A DNA stretch of 27,443 nt from Flavobacteriales bacterium UBA1112 (GTDB lineage: Bacteria > Bacteroidota > Bacteroidia > Flavobacteriales_D > Sanyastnellaceae), in contig DCBH01000038.1 in the NCBI GenBank assembly GCA_002313415.1, positions 22,062-49,504 on the forward strand, given 5' to 3'. Every line of letters begins with the position of its first letter. Position 1 is the first letter of the stretch. Of this stretch, positions 1-7,591 are shown in pieces. A program made the position numbers and the translations under genes. The notes beneath the pieces were generated by a model, which did not search any database, was not told the DNA's origin, and saw only the letters and a program-made list of their open reading frames with translations.

Positions 1-1208
1 AGCCATGCCCAAACCTGCATCCCTTGGCTGGGTCGAGCCTCACAAGGAAAATCCTCGCGGGTAACCAAGCGAAGGTTCCAGTAGGCGATGACCGGTGCAA
101 CCAAAAACGACAACGTTGTGGCGAGGTCGACCAGAGGTTTGAGCTGCCCCTTGAAGGCCAGCACCACACTTAATCCTCCCAGGGCAATCGAAATCAAGGT
201 CACTCGGTAAAGCTTGGGGTTACGAGGGCTTTGGGTGGCTGCCGCCCATGCCCTGTCAAGGCTTCGAGCATATCCATCCATCACGGCAATGCATGTACTG
301 AACATCGCACTGAACGCCGCGGCGGCCATGATGGGGGCACTCCATTTGCCGATGGCGCGTGCGTAGAGCGAAACGATGCCTGAAGCGAAGGCAGCACTTC
401 CTTCCGGCAGCTCTGAACCCGAGCGATGGAGCAACAACGTTCCCATGGTTAGAAATGCCACAGCCAGTACCACAGAAATGACGTATCCGGCGTTGAATTC
501 AGCCAGGGTTTCTTGCAGCGTGGGTTTGTAGCCTGAGGACCTTATCCGCTCGAGTGTCCAAAAGCTGTTCCAGGTGCTCAGGTCCACGGCGGTGGGCATC
601 CATCCCATCAGCGCGATGACAAACGCAAGTCCTGCTGGTGTCGTCATCGACCAAACTGCAGGTGACGCTGACGCTGGGGGCGGTGAGGCTACGGTAAGCA
701 CGACGGCCAACACTGTAGACAGCAAAAGCACCGATGCCAAGACCTTGATGATTTTGTCCAATGCATTGAATTTACCCAACCACAAAAGGCCCGCACATGC
801 GGCAAACAGAATCACGGTCACATTCGAGGTCTGGTCAGCCCCTGCTTGCGCAGATACCCCGAGGAGGTTGTCGAGAAACGCGCCAGTCACCATTCCGACT
901 GCTGCCATCACAAAAAAGCACGTCCCCAACGTCAATCCGAGGTAGACCCAAGAAGCACCGCGACCCAACTTGCGAAACCCTTCAATGAGGGATTCCCCCG
1001 AGGCCGAGGCATATCTGCTTCCAAATTCAAAAAAGGGATACTTCGCCGCGTTGGCTGCGAGAATCACCCACAACAAACCAAATCCTGCAAGGGCTCCTGC
1101 ACGTGTCGATTGAACGAGGTGTGACACTCCGATGCAGGCCGACGCGAACATGATGCCCGGTCCTAAGACACGGAGCCATGAAGACCTGGAAGAAGGCTCC
1201 AATGACAT
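1..1208 (-). CDS. NRAMP-family metal-transporter-like protein (3' end outside window)
   Basis: Polytopic inner-membrane protein; 402 residues are visible and the C-terminus runs off the window edge. The N-terminal region reads GPGIMFASACIGVSHLVQST then RAGALAGFGLLWVILAANA, the layout of TM1-TM2 in NRAMP (SLC11/MntH) H+-coupled divalent-metal transporters, followed by KYPFFEFGSRYA and a run of further hydrophobic segments. The canonical TM1 DPGN metal-binding motif reads GVSH (residues 27-30), and in the TM6 motif MPH the Met-Pro is kept (M204-P205) but the His is Thr (T206). This is therefore a divergent NRAMP branch whose substrate cannot be assumed to be Mn or Fe. The ATG start lies one base after the TGA of the 64-aa gene upstream, so the two are probably translationally coupled. 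Family membership is fairly secure; substrate unknown. Confidence 0.82.
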   Translation of the reverse strand, partial: MSLEPSSRSSWLRVLGPGIMFASACIGVSHLVQSTRAGALAGFGLLWVILAANAAKYPFFEFGSRYASASGESLIEGFRKLGRGASWVYLGLTLGTCFFVMAAVGMVTGAFLDNLLGVSAQAGADQTSNVTVILFAACAGLLWLGKFNALDKIIKVLASVLLLSTVLAVVLTVASPPPASASPAVWSMTTPAGLAFVIALMGWMPTAVDLSTWNSFWTLERIRSSGYKPTLQETLAEFNAGYVISVVLAVAFLTMGTLLLHRSGSELPEGSAAFASGIVSLYARAIGKWSAPIMAAAAFSAMFSTCIAVMDGYARSLDRAWAAATQSPRNPKLYRVTLISIALGGLSVVLAFKGQLKPLVDLATTLSFLVAPVIAYWNLRLVTREDFPCEARPSQGMQVWAW

Positions 1209-1209
1209 G

Positions 1210-1404
1210 TCAGTGAGGAAGCTGATCGCCGTCCAACGGAGTTTGTCCTTTGCGCTCCAGTTCGTCGAGGTGGCGGTATGTGACGAACATCTTCCATCCC
1301 ACCATGGCTTTCTGTAGGGCATTCAGCCGGGTCAAATCTGGCGACTTGTGAATGGATGGAAGCAACACCTTATTCAGCCTTGCCAGTGCACTCCACAAAG
1401 TCAT
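1210..1404 (-). CDS. Small conserved-looking basic protein, 64 aa, function unknown
   Basis: I do not recognise a characterised family. The 64-aa product is basic and probably helical, with a central stretch LQKAMVGWKMFVTYRHLDEL and no signal peptide or cysteine. Similar-looking short proteins with an LNK..LPS..K..DL...LQ.A..GW...VT...LD pattern occur in Bacteroidota, but I cannot attach a function. The gene is supported by context: its ATG overlaps the TGA of the 182-aa gene upstream (ATGA), and its own stop lies one base before the ATG of the NRAMP-like gene. That arrangement suggests a three-gene translationally coupled operon on the minus strand. Confidence 0.65.
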   Translation of the reverse strand: MTLWSALARLNKVLLPSIHKSPDLTRLNALQKAMVGWKMFVTYRHLDELERKGQTPLDGDQLPH

Positions 1405-1949
1405 TCTTCCGAACTGTTGGATGCGCCCTTGAACTGGTCTCCCTTGTACTTGAACAACACATTGAACGTGGTCAAACTTCCATAAATGCGCGTGATGTAT
1501 TGCTGCAAATTGACCTTGTCCTCGTCCGACAGTTTGTCTTGGGCGTTGATTTGTTGCTCCATCACCCGAAGGCGATCTCTGACCATGACAATCTTGTGAA
1601 AGAAGGTCTCCATCGGGATTTCTTTAGGCTGCAAATCAGGATCTTCAGGTTGCATGGTCAACGTGCCGCCTTCCCAGCGATCTCCCAATTCAATTGGGGC
1701 GGGCTCGATGTATTGTTCAATGCGATACAGATGTTCATCAAAGACTTGCTCCACAGCGGTGGTGATGTCTGCCAAATCGGCACTTCCCGCATCCATACCT
1801 TCTTCCAAAACTTCCCAACCGGAGAAGTCTTTGTTGAATTCCTTTTCCCCGTGGTCTTTGAAAAACACACGCCAGAAGTCGCCGTCTTGATTGAAGATGA
1901 CGCCTTCTCCGTATGAGGAGTGTTCAATTTTTGCGCCGAGTTGTGCCAT
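1401..1949 (-). CDS. Conserved hypothetical protein, 182 aa
   Basis: Soluble acidic protein with no signal peptide. The N-terminus (MAQLGAKIEHSSYGEGVI, then a V/F-rich strand pattern with FKDHGEKEF) resembles the short beta-barrel 'G..V.H..YGeG.I' element that follows UvrD/PcrA helicases and occurs in some Bacteroidota hypotheticals. The C-terminal half (from about residue 100) is charged and probably helical. I chose the internal ATG at 1949, because the beta-barrel motif begins there and the 33 extra residues of the longer frame (from 2048) look non-conserved and run through the divergent promoter region. First gene of the minus-strand operon with the 64-aa protein and the NRAMP-like transporter. 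Function unknown; the barrel resemblance is weak. Confidence 0.7.
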   Translation of the reverse strand: MAQLGAKIEHSSYGEGVIFNQDGDFWRVFFKDHGEKEFNKDFSGWEVLEEGMDAGSADLADITTAVEQVFDEHLYRIEQYIEPAPIELGDRWEGGTLTMQPEDPDLQPKEIPMETFFHKIVMVRDRLRVMEQQINAQDKLSDEDKVNLQQYITRIYGSLTTFNVLFKYKGDQFKGASNSSEE

Positions 1950-2040
1950 GGCATGCAAAATGCGAAGGACAAAGCGCCGACCCTCAGTGGTGTTGCAGTG
2001 GGTTTCAACATCGCAACGTGGGAATTTGGGCCAGCACTGC

Positions 2041-2055
2041 TGCATCATTGATGCA
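2041..2055. promoter_or_regulatory. Perfect 7-1-7 palindrome in divergent intergenic region (candidate operator)
   Basis: TGCATCA-T-TGATGCA is a perfect inverted repeat with a single central base. It lies 23 bp upstream of the ATG of the DUF5715 gene and within the gap between that gene and the divergent 182-aa gene. The size and symmetry fit a dimeric regulator site; no such regulator is encoded nearby. The rest of the gap (1950-2040 and 2056-2078) shows no convincing TAnnTTTG element. Confidence 0.35.
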
Positions 2056-2078
2056 TGTTCCTCTGAACTTCACATCTC

Positions 2079-3002
2079 ATGAGTCAAGACCTCTCCAAAC
2101 CTCCCGTCAAAACAGGTAAAATGATACGTTGGGATCGTCTGGGATTGGTCGCGATGATTTTAATCGGCTGTTCAAGTGGCATGGTGGCGCTCGTGGGTGG
2201 TACGGAGGCAGAAGAGGTTGCGTTCACTCGATTGACTCACCCCAAGCCTGTAGTGGCCCTTCAAAAAAGAGAGGCTCACCCCGTTCTGTTGCGTCAGCCG
2301 TCGGGAACAAATCAAGAAAACCAAGAGGAGAGTAAGTCAGAGGAAGCGGTCGAAGTGCTCAATCGAGAGGTGATTTCCTCGAAGCTCAAAGAGCCTTCAC
2401 CCCAGTTAAAGACCAAGGTTGAGGAAAGAAAAGAACGAGATAAGACCATTTCTCCTTGCAGCGTATGCAAGAAGACCATGCGAGTTCCACGCAATCCATA
2501 TACGGCTCACCAACGCGCCGCTCGTTCTCTTCCCAACAGCTTCTTTGTCAAAAACGACATTGAACTTAAAGCAGGCAAGCGCAATGGCAAGTTGGTTGAA
2601 GTCAAAGATGGGCGCGGATACCGCCTGGCTCGTCTCACCCACAGTCACGAGTGGCTGTTGCCCGAGACATATCAATTGCTCCAAGACATGGGCAACGACT
2701 TTGCGGATGCGCTGAAAGGAACACCAAGTGAAGGAGCCGTCTTTCGAGTGACCTCTGTCACACGTACGGTAAAGCAGCAACGCCGGCTGCGCCGCCGCAA
2801 TCTCAACGCGACCAACAGTGAAAGCACGCACAGTTACGGTGCGTCTTTTGACATCGCCTTCGTCGATCGCATGGATGACATCGCGTCATGTGGGACGCCC
2901 ACGAGAGAGATGGAACGTCTGCTGAATCGCTACCAAAAGGCAGGCATCATCTACGTGATTCCTGAGGGGGGGTGCATGCACATCACACTACGCAGTCGTT
3001 AA
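2079..3002 (+). CDS. DUF5715 family protein, M15-peptidase-like, membrane anchored
   Basis: A 307-aa envelope protein. After a short basic N-terminus a hydrophobic segment (about residues 20-41) serves as a signal anchor. Next comes a charged low-complexity linker rich in E, K and Q (about 60-130), then the C-terminal domain. That domain carries the DUF5715 signature: a VTSVTRT...QQ..LRRRN.NAT block, then STHSYGASFD (H251, D258) and a terminal CMHITL (H301). The S.H..G...D plus late His pattern matches the zinc ligands of M15 D-Ala-D-Ala carboxypeptidase/VanX-type enzymes, so a role in peptidoglycan peptide cleavage is plausible but unproven. The gene is divergent from the 182-aa gene and ends 4 bp from the convergent lipase gene; no terminator hairpin is evident in that gap. 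Confidence 0.82.
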   Translation: MSQDLSKPPVKTGKMIRWDRLGLVAMILIGCSSGMVALVGGTEAEEVAFTRLTHPKPVVALQKREAHPVLLRQPSGTNQENQEESKSEEAVEVLNREVISSKLKEPSPQLKTKVEERKERDKTISPCSVCKKTMRVPRNPYTAHQRAARSLPNSFFVKNDIELKAGKRNGKLVEVKDGRGYRLARLTHSHEWLLPETYQLLQDMGNDFADALKGTPSEGAVFRVTSVTRTVKQQRRLRRRNLNATNSESTHSYGASFDIAFVDRMDDIASCGTPTREMERLLNRYQKAGIIYVIPEGGCMHITLRSR

Positions 3003-3006
3003 GACC

Positions 3007-4413
3007 TTAATGCACCACGCATAAGAGGGCCTTACCACGCCCTTCGACATGCAACACCCACATGCCTGAAGCCAAATCCTCTACGGGAACGATTTGACCC
3101 TGACCGGAACGGACAATTTGCCCTGTTGCCAAATTCAAAACATGCCATCGTGTAGATACTGCGGCCGGGGACAGCGTAACCTCGCGAGATGCGGGGTTCG
3201 GGAAAAAGTCAGTAAATCGTGAAGGTTCACTCATGTGGGCGGTGGAACATTCGTCAACCTTCGCCTGAATCCAAAGGGTGCTGCTGAAAATCGCAAGTTC
3301 TGCACACTGGCCATGGTCATAGTCTCCAAGATTTGTGGCAACATGCATTTCGCTTCCATTTTCAGTCATCCATTGTGCGGCATTCAACGCATTTTGGTAA
3401 AAGACTTGTTCGTCTTGGGTGCAGTAAAACATTTCGACTGGCGCCTCAGGAATCCATTCGTGAACGTCGTTGTCTTGAGCTGCCAAGTTGAAAGGATGAT
3501 TGGGGTTGTTGAATATGGAGTCAAGCAACCACGGTTGGATGAATTCTTCTAAGGTTTCAGGACAAACATTGTTGATGGCAACTGCGTCGTGTGTCCCATC
3601 TAACATCTCCAAGACGGCAGATGCGTAGGGCTCCTGAAAGACCTCATCAAGCTCGTCGAAGAGCGTGCCGTAATAACTGTTCCACCCCACAACATTGTAA
3701 GCCAAATAAGCTGGGTTGGAGTAGGAATTGGCGTCGAACGTCAGGGGGAATTGGGTGCCGCTGATGTCGTAGGGACCGCTTCCCGGAGCCGCTCCGCTCA
3801 AGGGGAAGTCGTCTCCGTAATTTGTATACGTCAAATCTCTGGCAAGGGCCATTGCGGCATGTCCCCCCTGGGAATAACCCGAGATGAAATTTTGTCCATT
3901 GAGCGTGTAGCCCAAGTCGGAAGCAAGTTCTGCTGCGGCCTTCATCATGAAGTACCCTGCGTCCGATTCAGACCGCGCATGTACATAAGGGTGCATCAAT
4001 TGACTTATGCCCAACCCGACGTAATCGGGCATGAGCACGAGTTGTCCAAGGGTAGACATCAAAGCACCTAGATCCCCCTCCAAACCCATGAAAGAGGGGG
4101 CATTCGTGCGTTTGAAAATCGTTCCATGCATGTAAACGTGAAGGGGCAGCCCACACGATTCAGGCACTTGGACGGGAACAAAAAGTGCACCACTTACTTC
4201 AATGGTGTCGGACAAATACGGCATCTCATAGCTCACACGATACATGTCTACCCCATAAGAACCCTCAAGTGATTCGCTCGGAACACCAAAGGAAGATGCA
4301 GTAGCCGCGATTTCCGATTGAGAGTAGCTCGACAACAATTCATAGGACTGCGCCTGCGGTTCAACACGAAAAAAAAGAAGGCCACAGAAAAGCAGAAGAA
4401 TGTTGCGGATCAT
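3007..4413 (-). CDS. Secreted alpha/beta-hydrolase (secretory-lipase type) with T9SS sorting domain
   Basis: A 468-aa protein with an N-terminal signal peptide (MIRNILLLFCGLLFF, cleavage near QAQ). The alpha/beta-hydrolase domain shows MPDYVGLGIS, the nucleophile elbow GYSQGG (S181), a candidate acid in CTQDEQV (D334) and a candidate His in DYDHGQC (H367), the order and spacing expected of secretory lipases and related esterases. The last ~70 residues (FFPNPASREVTL and the following beta-strand pattern) look like a type A T9SS C-terminal sorting domain, so the enzyme is probably exported and surface attached or released by the type IX system. The frame extends to 4428 only through a TTG codon; I chose the ATG at 4413, where the signal peptide begins. 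It lies 83 bp downstream of lpd on the same strand. Likely acts on esters or lipids; the substrate cannot be read. Confidence 0.87.
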   Translation of the reverse strand: MIRNILLLFCGLLFFRVEPQAQSYELLSSYSQSEIAATASSFGVPSESLEGSYGVDMYRVSYEMPYLSDTIEVSGALFVPVQVPESCGLPLHVYMHGTIFKRTNAPSFMGLEGDLGALMSTLGQLVLMPDYVGLGISQLMHPYVHARSESDAGYFMMKAAAELASDLGYTLNGQNFISGYSQGGHAAMALARDLTYTNYGDDFPLSGAAPGSGPYDISGTQFPLTFDANSYSNPAYLAYNVVGWNSYYGTLFDELDEVFQEPYASAVLEMLDGTHDAVAINNVCPETLEEFIQPWLLDSIFNNPNHPFNLAAQDNDVHEWIPEAPVEMFYCTQDEQVFYQNALNAAQWMTENGSEMHVATNLGDYDHGQCAELAIFSSTLWIQAKVDECSTAHMSEPSRFTDFFPNPASREVTLSPAAVSTRWHVLNLATGQIVRSGQGQIVPVEDLASGMWVLHVEGRGKALLCVVH

Positions 4414-4496
4414 CGACACATCAATCAAAATCGTTGAATCAAAAAAGGGACAATTCTGTCGTCGAAGATGACAACGACCTTCTTCCGCTCAAATTC

Positions 4497-5885
4497 TTAC
4501 AGGTGAATGACTTCGTCGTACGCCGCCGCCGCCGCTTCCATCACGGCCTCACTCAGCGTCGGGTGCGGATGAATGGTCTTGATGAGTTCGTGACCGGTGG
4601 TCTCGAGCTTGCGCAAGGCGACAATCTCCGCAATCATCTCCGTCACGTTGGCGCCAATCAGGTGGCCGCCCAAGAGCTCTCCGTACTTGGCATCAAAAAT
4701 GAGCTTCACAAATCCGTCTTTGTGTCCAGAGGCGCTTGCTTTTCCCGATGCAGAGAAGGGGAACTTGCCAACCTTGATCTCGTGGCCCGCGTCTTTCGCA
4801 TCATCTTCAGTCATCCCAACGCTTGCCACTTCGGGGAAGCAGTAGGTACAGCCTGGTATGTTCCCGTAATCGATGGGCTCAGGGCTTTGCCCTGCGATTT
4901 TTTCTACACATGTGATGCCTTCCGCTGAGGCTACATGCGCAAGGGCTGGCCCGGGGACACAATCCCCAATGGCGTAGTAACCTGGAATGTTTGTGGCGTA
5001 GTATTCGTCAACAACAATTTTGCCGCCGTCGTGCACGATGCCGCATTCTTCCAGTCCGATGTTCTCAATGTTTGAGACGACGCCGGCGGCGCTCAAAACC
5101 AAGTCACAATCCAAGGTTTCCTCACCTTTTTTGGTCTTTACAGCGACCTTGCATCCTTTGCCAGAGGCGTCTACGCCAGTGACCTCAGAGTTGGTCATGA
5201 TTTTTATTCCGGCTTTCTTGAAGGTGCGTTCGAGTTGCTTGGAGACTTCCTTGTCCTCAACAGGGACAATTCTATCTACATATTCGACCACAGTTACTTC
5301 TGTGCCGATGGCGTTGTAGAAGTAAGCAAACTCGACTCCGATGGCACCTGATCCCACGACCACCATTTTCTTAGGCTGCTTTTTGAGTGTCATGGCTTCC
5401 CGATAGCCCACAATTTTTTTTCCGTCCTGAGGCATGGATGGGAGATGGCGCGAACGCGCTCCGGTTGCGATGACAATGTGGTTGGCGTCCAAACTTGTTT
5501 TGGTGCCGTCTGAGGAGGTCACTTCAATTTTTTTGCCCGGCAACAATTTGCCGTCGCCCATGATGACATCGATGTTGTTTTTTTTCATGAGAAAGGTCAC
5601 GCCCTTACTCATGCCGTCAGCCACATTTCGACTGCGCTTCACCATGCCGTCAAAATCCGCCTTGGGTTTGGCGACGCTGATGCCGTAGTCCTCAGCGTGC
5701 TCAATGTATTCAAACACATTGGCGCTTTTCAAAAGCGCTTTTGTGGGAATGCAGCCCCAGTTGAGGCAAATGCCGCCAAGCTCCTCGCGCTCCACGACAG
5801 CGGTTTTCAAACCCAATTGCGATGCACGGATGGCAGTTACGTATCCGCCAGGTCCGCTTCCTAGAACAATTACGTCGTACTTCAT
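4497..5885 (-). CDS. lpdA: Dihydrolipoyl dehydrogenase (E3)
   Basis: A 462-aa FAD-dependent E3 subunit that reoxidises dihydrolipoamide on 2-oxoacid dehydrogenase E2 or the glycine cleavage H protein, using NAD+. Seen directly: the N-terminal FAD dinucleotide fold (GSGPGGY), the redox disulfide GGICLNWGCIPTK (C40, C45), a second NAD-binding fold (VVGSGAIGVEFAYF), the second FAD motif (YYAIGDC) and the dimer-interface active site HPHPTLSE (H441, E446). The length is standard. It is monocistronic-looking or leads into the lipase gene, and divergent from adk. The fused E1 gene at 8569-10959 is the obvious partner, but no E2 is in the window. A TACCTTCG element sits only 4 nt upstream of the ATG on the coding strand and could be a promoter for a near-leaderless transcript; this is speculative. 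Confidence 0.97.
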   Translation of the reverse strand: MKYDVIVLGSGPGGYVTAIRASQLGLKTAVVEREELGGICLNWGCIPTKALLKSANVFEYIEHAEDYGISVAKPKADFDGMVKRSRNVADGMSKGVTFLMKKNNIDVIMGDGKLLPGKKIEVTSSDGTKTSLDANHIVIATGARSRHLPSMPQDGKKIVGYREAMTLKKQPKKMVVVGSGAIGVEFAYFYNAIGTEVTVVEYVDRIVPVEDKEVSKQLERTFKKAGIKIMTNSEVTGVDASGKGCKVAVKTKKGEETLDCDLVLSAAGVVSNIENIGLEECGIVHDGGKIVVDEYYATNIPGYYAIGDCVPGPALAHVASAEGITCVEKIAGQSPEPIDYGNIPGCTYCFPEVASVGMTEDDAKDAGHEIKVGKFPFSASGKASASGHKDGFVKLIFDAKYGELLGGHLIGANVTEMIAEIVALRKLETTGHELIKTIHPHPTLSEAVMEAAAAAYDEVIHL

Positions 5886-5915
5886 GGCACGAAGGTACTG
5901 CCTCAGGCCATTTCC

Positions 5916-5923
5916 TATCTTCG
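5916..5923 (+). promoter_or_regulatory. Candidate -7 element (TATCTTCG) for adk
   Basis: TATCTTCG differs by one base from the Bacteroidota -7 consensus TAnnTTTG and lies 36 nt upstream of the adk ATG in the divergent lpd/adk gap. No convincing -33 TTTG is visible at the usual spacing, so the call rests on the -7 element and on similar TATCTT elements before other genes here. Confidence 0.35.
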
Positions 5924-5959
5924 TGTTTTCACCAAAGAATCCACGAAAGGAATAAAGCG

Positions 5960-6529
5960 ATGCGCAACTTGATTTTGTTTGGCCCTCCCGGGGCAGGGAA
6001 AGGCACTCAAAGTGCTTTCCTCGTGGGACACTACAACTTGGTTCACTTGAGCACAGGAGACATCTTTCGAGCGAACATCAAGGGTGAAACAGAGTTGGGT
6101 AAATTGGCCAAGAGCTACATGGATCAAGGTCAACTTGTTCCAGATGATGTTACCATTCAGATGCTGGAGTCGGAAGTAGACAAACACTCTCAGGCGGCAG
6201 GTTTCATCTTTGATGGTTTCCCTCGAACTACAGCTCAAGCCGGCGCCTTAGATTCATTTCTAGAGGGCAGAGGTGAAACCATCTCTTCCATGCTTGCGCT
6301 TGAGGTTCCTGAGAAGGAGCTCAGGTCGCGCTTGATGGCACGAGCTGCGACTTCGGGCCGTACTGACGACGCCGATCCCAATGTGATTCAGAAGCGCATA
6401 GATGTGTACAATGCCGAGACCGCTCCCGTGTCCGACCACTATCGCGCTGCTGGCAAGTACAAAGGCATTGACGGGGTGGGGTCCATCGAAGACATCACTC
6501 TTCGTCTTATGGCCGCCATTGGCGACTGA
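5960..6529 (+). CDS. adk: Adenylate kinase
   Basis: A 189-aa cytoplasmic enzyme that interconverts ATP + AMP and 2 ADP. The P-loop GPPGAGKGT (residues 8-16), the AMP-binding STGDIFR segment and FDGFPRT are all present. The LID region (RAATSGRTDDADPNVIQKR) is the short, zinc-free form. The frame is open further upstream, but the protein clearly starts at the ATG at 5960 (MRNLILFGPPG), with a purine-rich AAGGAA about 8 nt before it. It lies 30 bp upstream of obg, and the two are probably co-transcribed. Confidence 0.96.
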   Translation: MRNLILFGPPGAGKGTQSAFLVGHYNLVHLSTGDIFRANIKGETELGKLAKSYMDQGQLVPDDVTIQMLESEVDKHSQAAGFIFDGFPRTTAQAGALDSFLEGRGETISSMLALEVPEKELRSRLMARAATSGRTDDADPNVIQKRIDVYNAETAPVSDHYRAAGKYKGIDGVGSIEDITLRLMAAIGD

Positions 6530-6559
6530 AACTATCTGCCATTTTCATTAAGCCGAGCC

Positions 6560-7591
6560 ATGGCCAGCCAAAACTTCGTTGATTACGTCAAGATCTGCTG
6601 TCGCTCTGGCAAAGGGGGGCAGGGTTCGACGCATATGCATCGTGACAAGACCACTTCGAAGGGCGGTCCAGACGGCGGTGACGGTGGGCGAGGAGGTCAT
6701 GTCATCATTCGCGGGAACAGTCAGCTGTGGACGCTTTTGCATCTCAAATACCAGCGACACGTCATCGCCGAGCATGGGGAGGCGGGTTCGGGTAACCGAC
6801 GCCACGGAGGAGATGGTAAGGATGCGGTGATTGAAGTTCCATTGGGAACCCTCGTCAAGGATGCAGAGACTGGTGAGGTCCAGGCAGAGATCACCGAGGA
6901 TGGCCAGGAGATCATTGCCACCTCTGGGGGTCGAGGTGGATTGGGCAACGATCACTTTAAGTCGCCCACCAATCAAGCGCCTCGATACGCGCAATCAGGT
7001 GAGGACGGTTTGGAGGAGTGGAAAATTGTGGAACTGAAGTTGCTCGCTGATGTGGGTTTGGTTGGCTTTCCCAATGCAGGCAAATCCACACTCCTCAGCG
7101 TGGTAAGTGCGGCCAAACCCGAAATCGCAGATTACCCCTTTACCACCCTGCGCCCCAATCTGGGGATGGTGCCGTACCGCGATGAAAAAAGTTTTGTCAT
7201 GGCAGACATTCCCGGAATCATCGAAGGCGCGTCGGAAGGCAAAGGGTTGGGCCTGAGATTTTTACGTCACATTGAGCGTAATCCCGTTTTGCTTTTTCTC
7301 GTTCCTGCCGATGCCGATGACATCCCCCAAGCCTACAAAACCCTTCGTGGGGAATTGAAAAAGTACAACCCCGAATTGATGGACAAGCAGCACATTTTGG
7401 CCATCAGCAAAAGTGACATGCTCGACGAAGAGCTGGAGCGTGAACTTCGACAAGAATTGGCCAAACAGTTGGAAAAGCCACCGCTGTTTTTCAGCAGTGT
7501 GGCCCAGAAAGGATTGCATTCACTGAAAGACGCAATTTGGGCTGCCATTGTCGATGCCAACCCAATGCTACACAATCCTCATTTCCAATGA
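6560..7591 (+). CDS. obgE: GTPase Obg (ribosome-assembly / stress GTPase)
   Basis: A 343-aa Obg/CgtA GTPase that acts on the large ribosomal subunit. The N-terminal glycine-rich OBG fold (about 5-160) contains GGPDGGDGGRGGHV and GGRGGLGNDHF. The G domain follows with G1 GFPNAGKS (169-176), switch I YPFTTLRPNLG and G3 DIPG (216-219). The G4 motif, usually NKxD, reads SKSD (283-286), a variant close to the TKSD form I associate with Bacteroidota Obg. G5 is SSVAQKG. There is no C-terminal extension (OCT domain). Its stop overlaps the psuG start (ATGA). Confidence 0.96.
   Translation: MASQNFVDYVKICCRSGKGGQGSTHMHRDKTTSKGGPDGGDGGRGGHVIIRGNSQLWTLLHLKYQRHVIAEHGEAGSGNRRHGGDGKDAVIEVPLGTLVKDAETGEVQAEITEDGQEIIATSGGRGGLGNDHFKSPTNQAPRYAQSGEDGLEEWKIVELKLLADVGLVGFPNAGKSTLLSVVSAAKPEIADYPFTTLRPNLGMVPYRDEKSFVMADIPGIIEGASEGKGLGLRFLRHIERNPVLLFLVPADADDIPQAYKTLRGELKKYNPELMDKQHILAISKSDMLDEELERELRQELAKQLEKPPLFFSSVAQKGLHSLKDAIWAAIVDANPMLHNPHFQ

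Noticed and set aside
574..1317. Several plus-strand ORFs (123, 63, 92, 61 aa)
   Set aside because: They lie opposite the NRAMP-like gene and have low-complexity, unfamily-like translations; the minus-strand frame carries the clear family signature.
3003..3006. Bidirectional terminator between the convergent DUF5715 and lipase genes
   Set aside because: Only 4 bp separate the stops, and I see no stable hairpin with a T-run across the junction.
4414..4428. Extended lipase start at a TTG codon
   Set aside because: The signal peptide begins at the ATG at 4413; the extra five residues add nothing.
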